A stretch of 5,977 nucleotides of DNA from Candidatus Limivicinus faecipullorum (GTDB lineage Bacteria > Bacillota > Clostridia > Oscillospirales > Oscillospiraceae), in contig DVHY01000179.1 of assembly GCA_018711755.1 (NCBI GenBank), positions 1 through 5,977 on the forward strand. The letters are read 5' to 3'. Both the position numbers and the translations under genes were made by a program. This document shows positions 5,969 through 5,977 of the stretch, one piece after another; position 1 is the stretch's first letter; every line of letters starts with the position of its first letter. The notes under the pieces are model-generated. The model searched no databases, was not told the DNA's origin, and was given only the letters and a program-made list of their open reading frames with translations.

Positions 5969-5977
5969 CTTACTTTC

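Overview
The window looks like a chromosomal core segment of a GC-rich, Gram-positive anaerobe of the class Clostridia, probably Oscillospiraceae or a close relative. This rests on a PcrA-type helicase with a Firmicutes-style C-terminal tail, a membrane-anchored GH25 muramidase with cell-wall-binding repeats, an ECF sigma/anti-sigma pair of clostridial style, AGGAGG-type ribosome binding sites, and GC-rich coding DNA that nevertheless prefers the isoleucine codon ATA. Genus and species cannot be fixed from the sequence. I see no mobile elements, CRISPR arrays, tRNA or rRNA genes.

Layout: (1) Positions 1-858, minus strand: the 5' part of a GH25 lysozyme gene that runs off the left edge (286 codons visible). 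(2) Positions 859-992: a divergent intergenic region with one well-formed sigma-A-type promoter on each strand. The rightward promoter sits so close to the helicase ATG that its transcript is predicted to be leaderless. (3) Positions 993-3365, plus strand: pcrA, a 790-residue superfamily 1A helicase with all canonical motifs and a lineage-type insertion between motifs I and Ia. (4) Positions 3372-4259, plus strand: an EamA/DMT-family ten-helix transporter, 6 bp downstream of pcrA and probably in the same operon. (5) Positions 4260-4356: a short convergent intergenic region with a two-copy 14-bp tandem repeat and a perfect 16-bp-stem bidirectional terminator. (6) Positions 4357-5968, minus strand: an ECF sigma factor followed by an overlapping gene for a single-pass membrane protein, the likely anti-sigma factor.

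Functionally there are three independent transcription units: cell-wall hydrolysis (GH25), DNA maintenance plus a small-molecule exporter or importer (pcrA-EamA), and an envelope-sensing regulatory module (sigma/anti-sigma). Nothing in the sequence links them mechanistically. I found no convincing new multi-gene system. The least-characterised part is the roughly 280-residue extracytoplasmic domain of the presumed anti-sigma factor, whose signal and target regulon are unknown.
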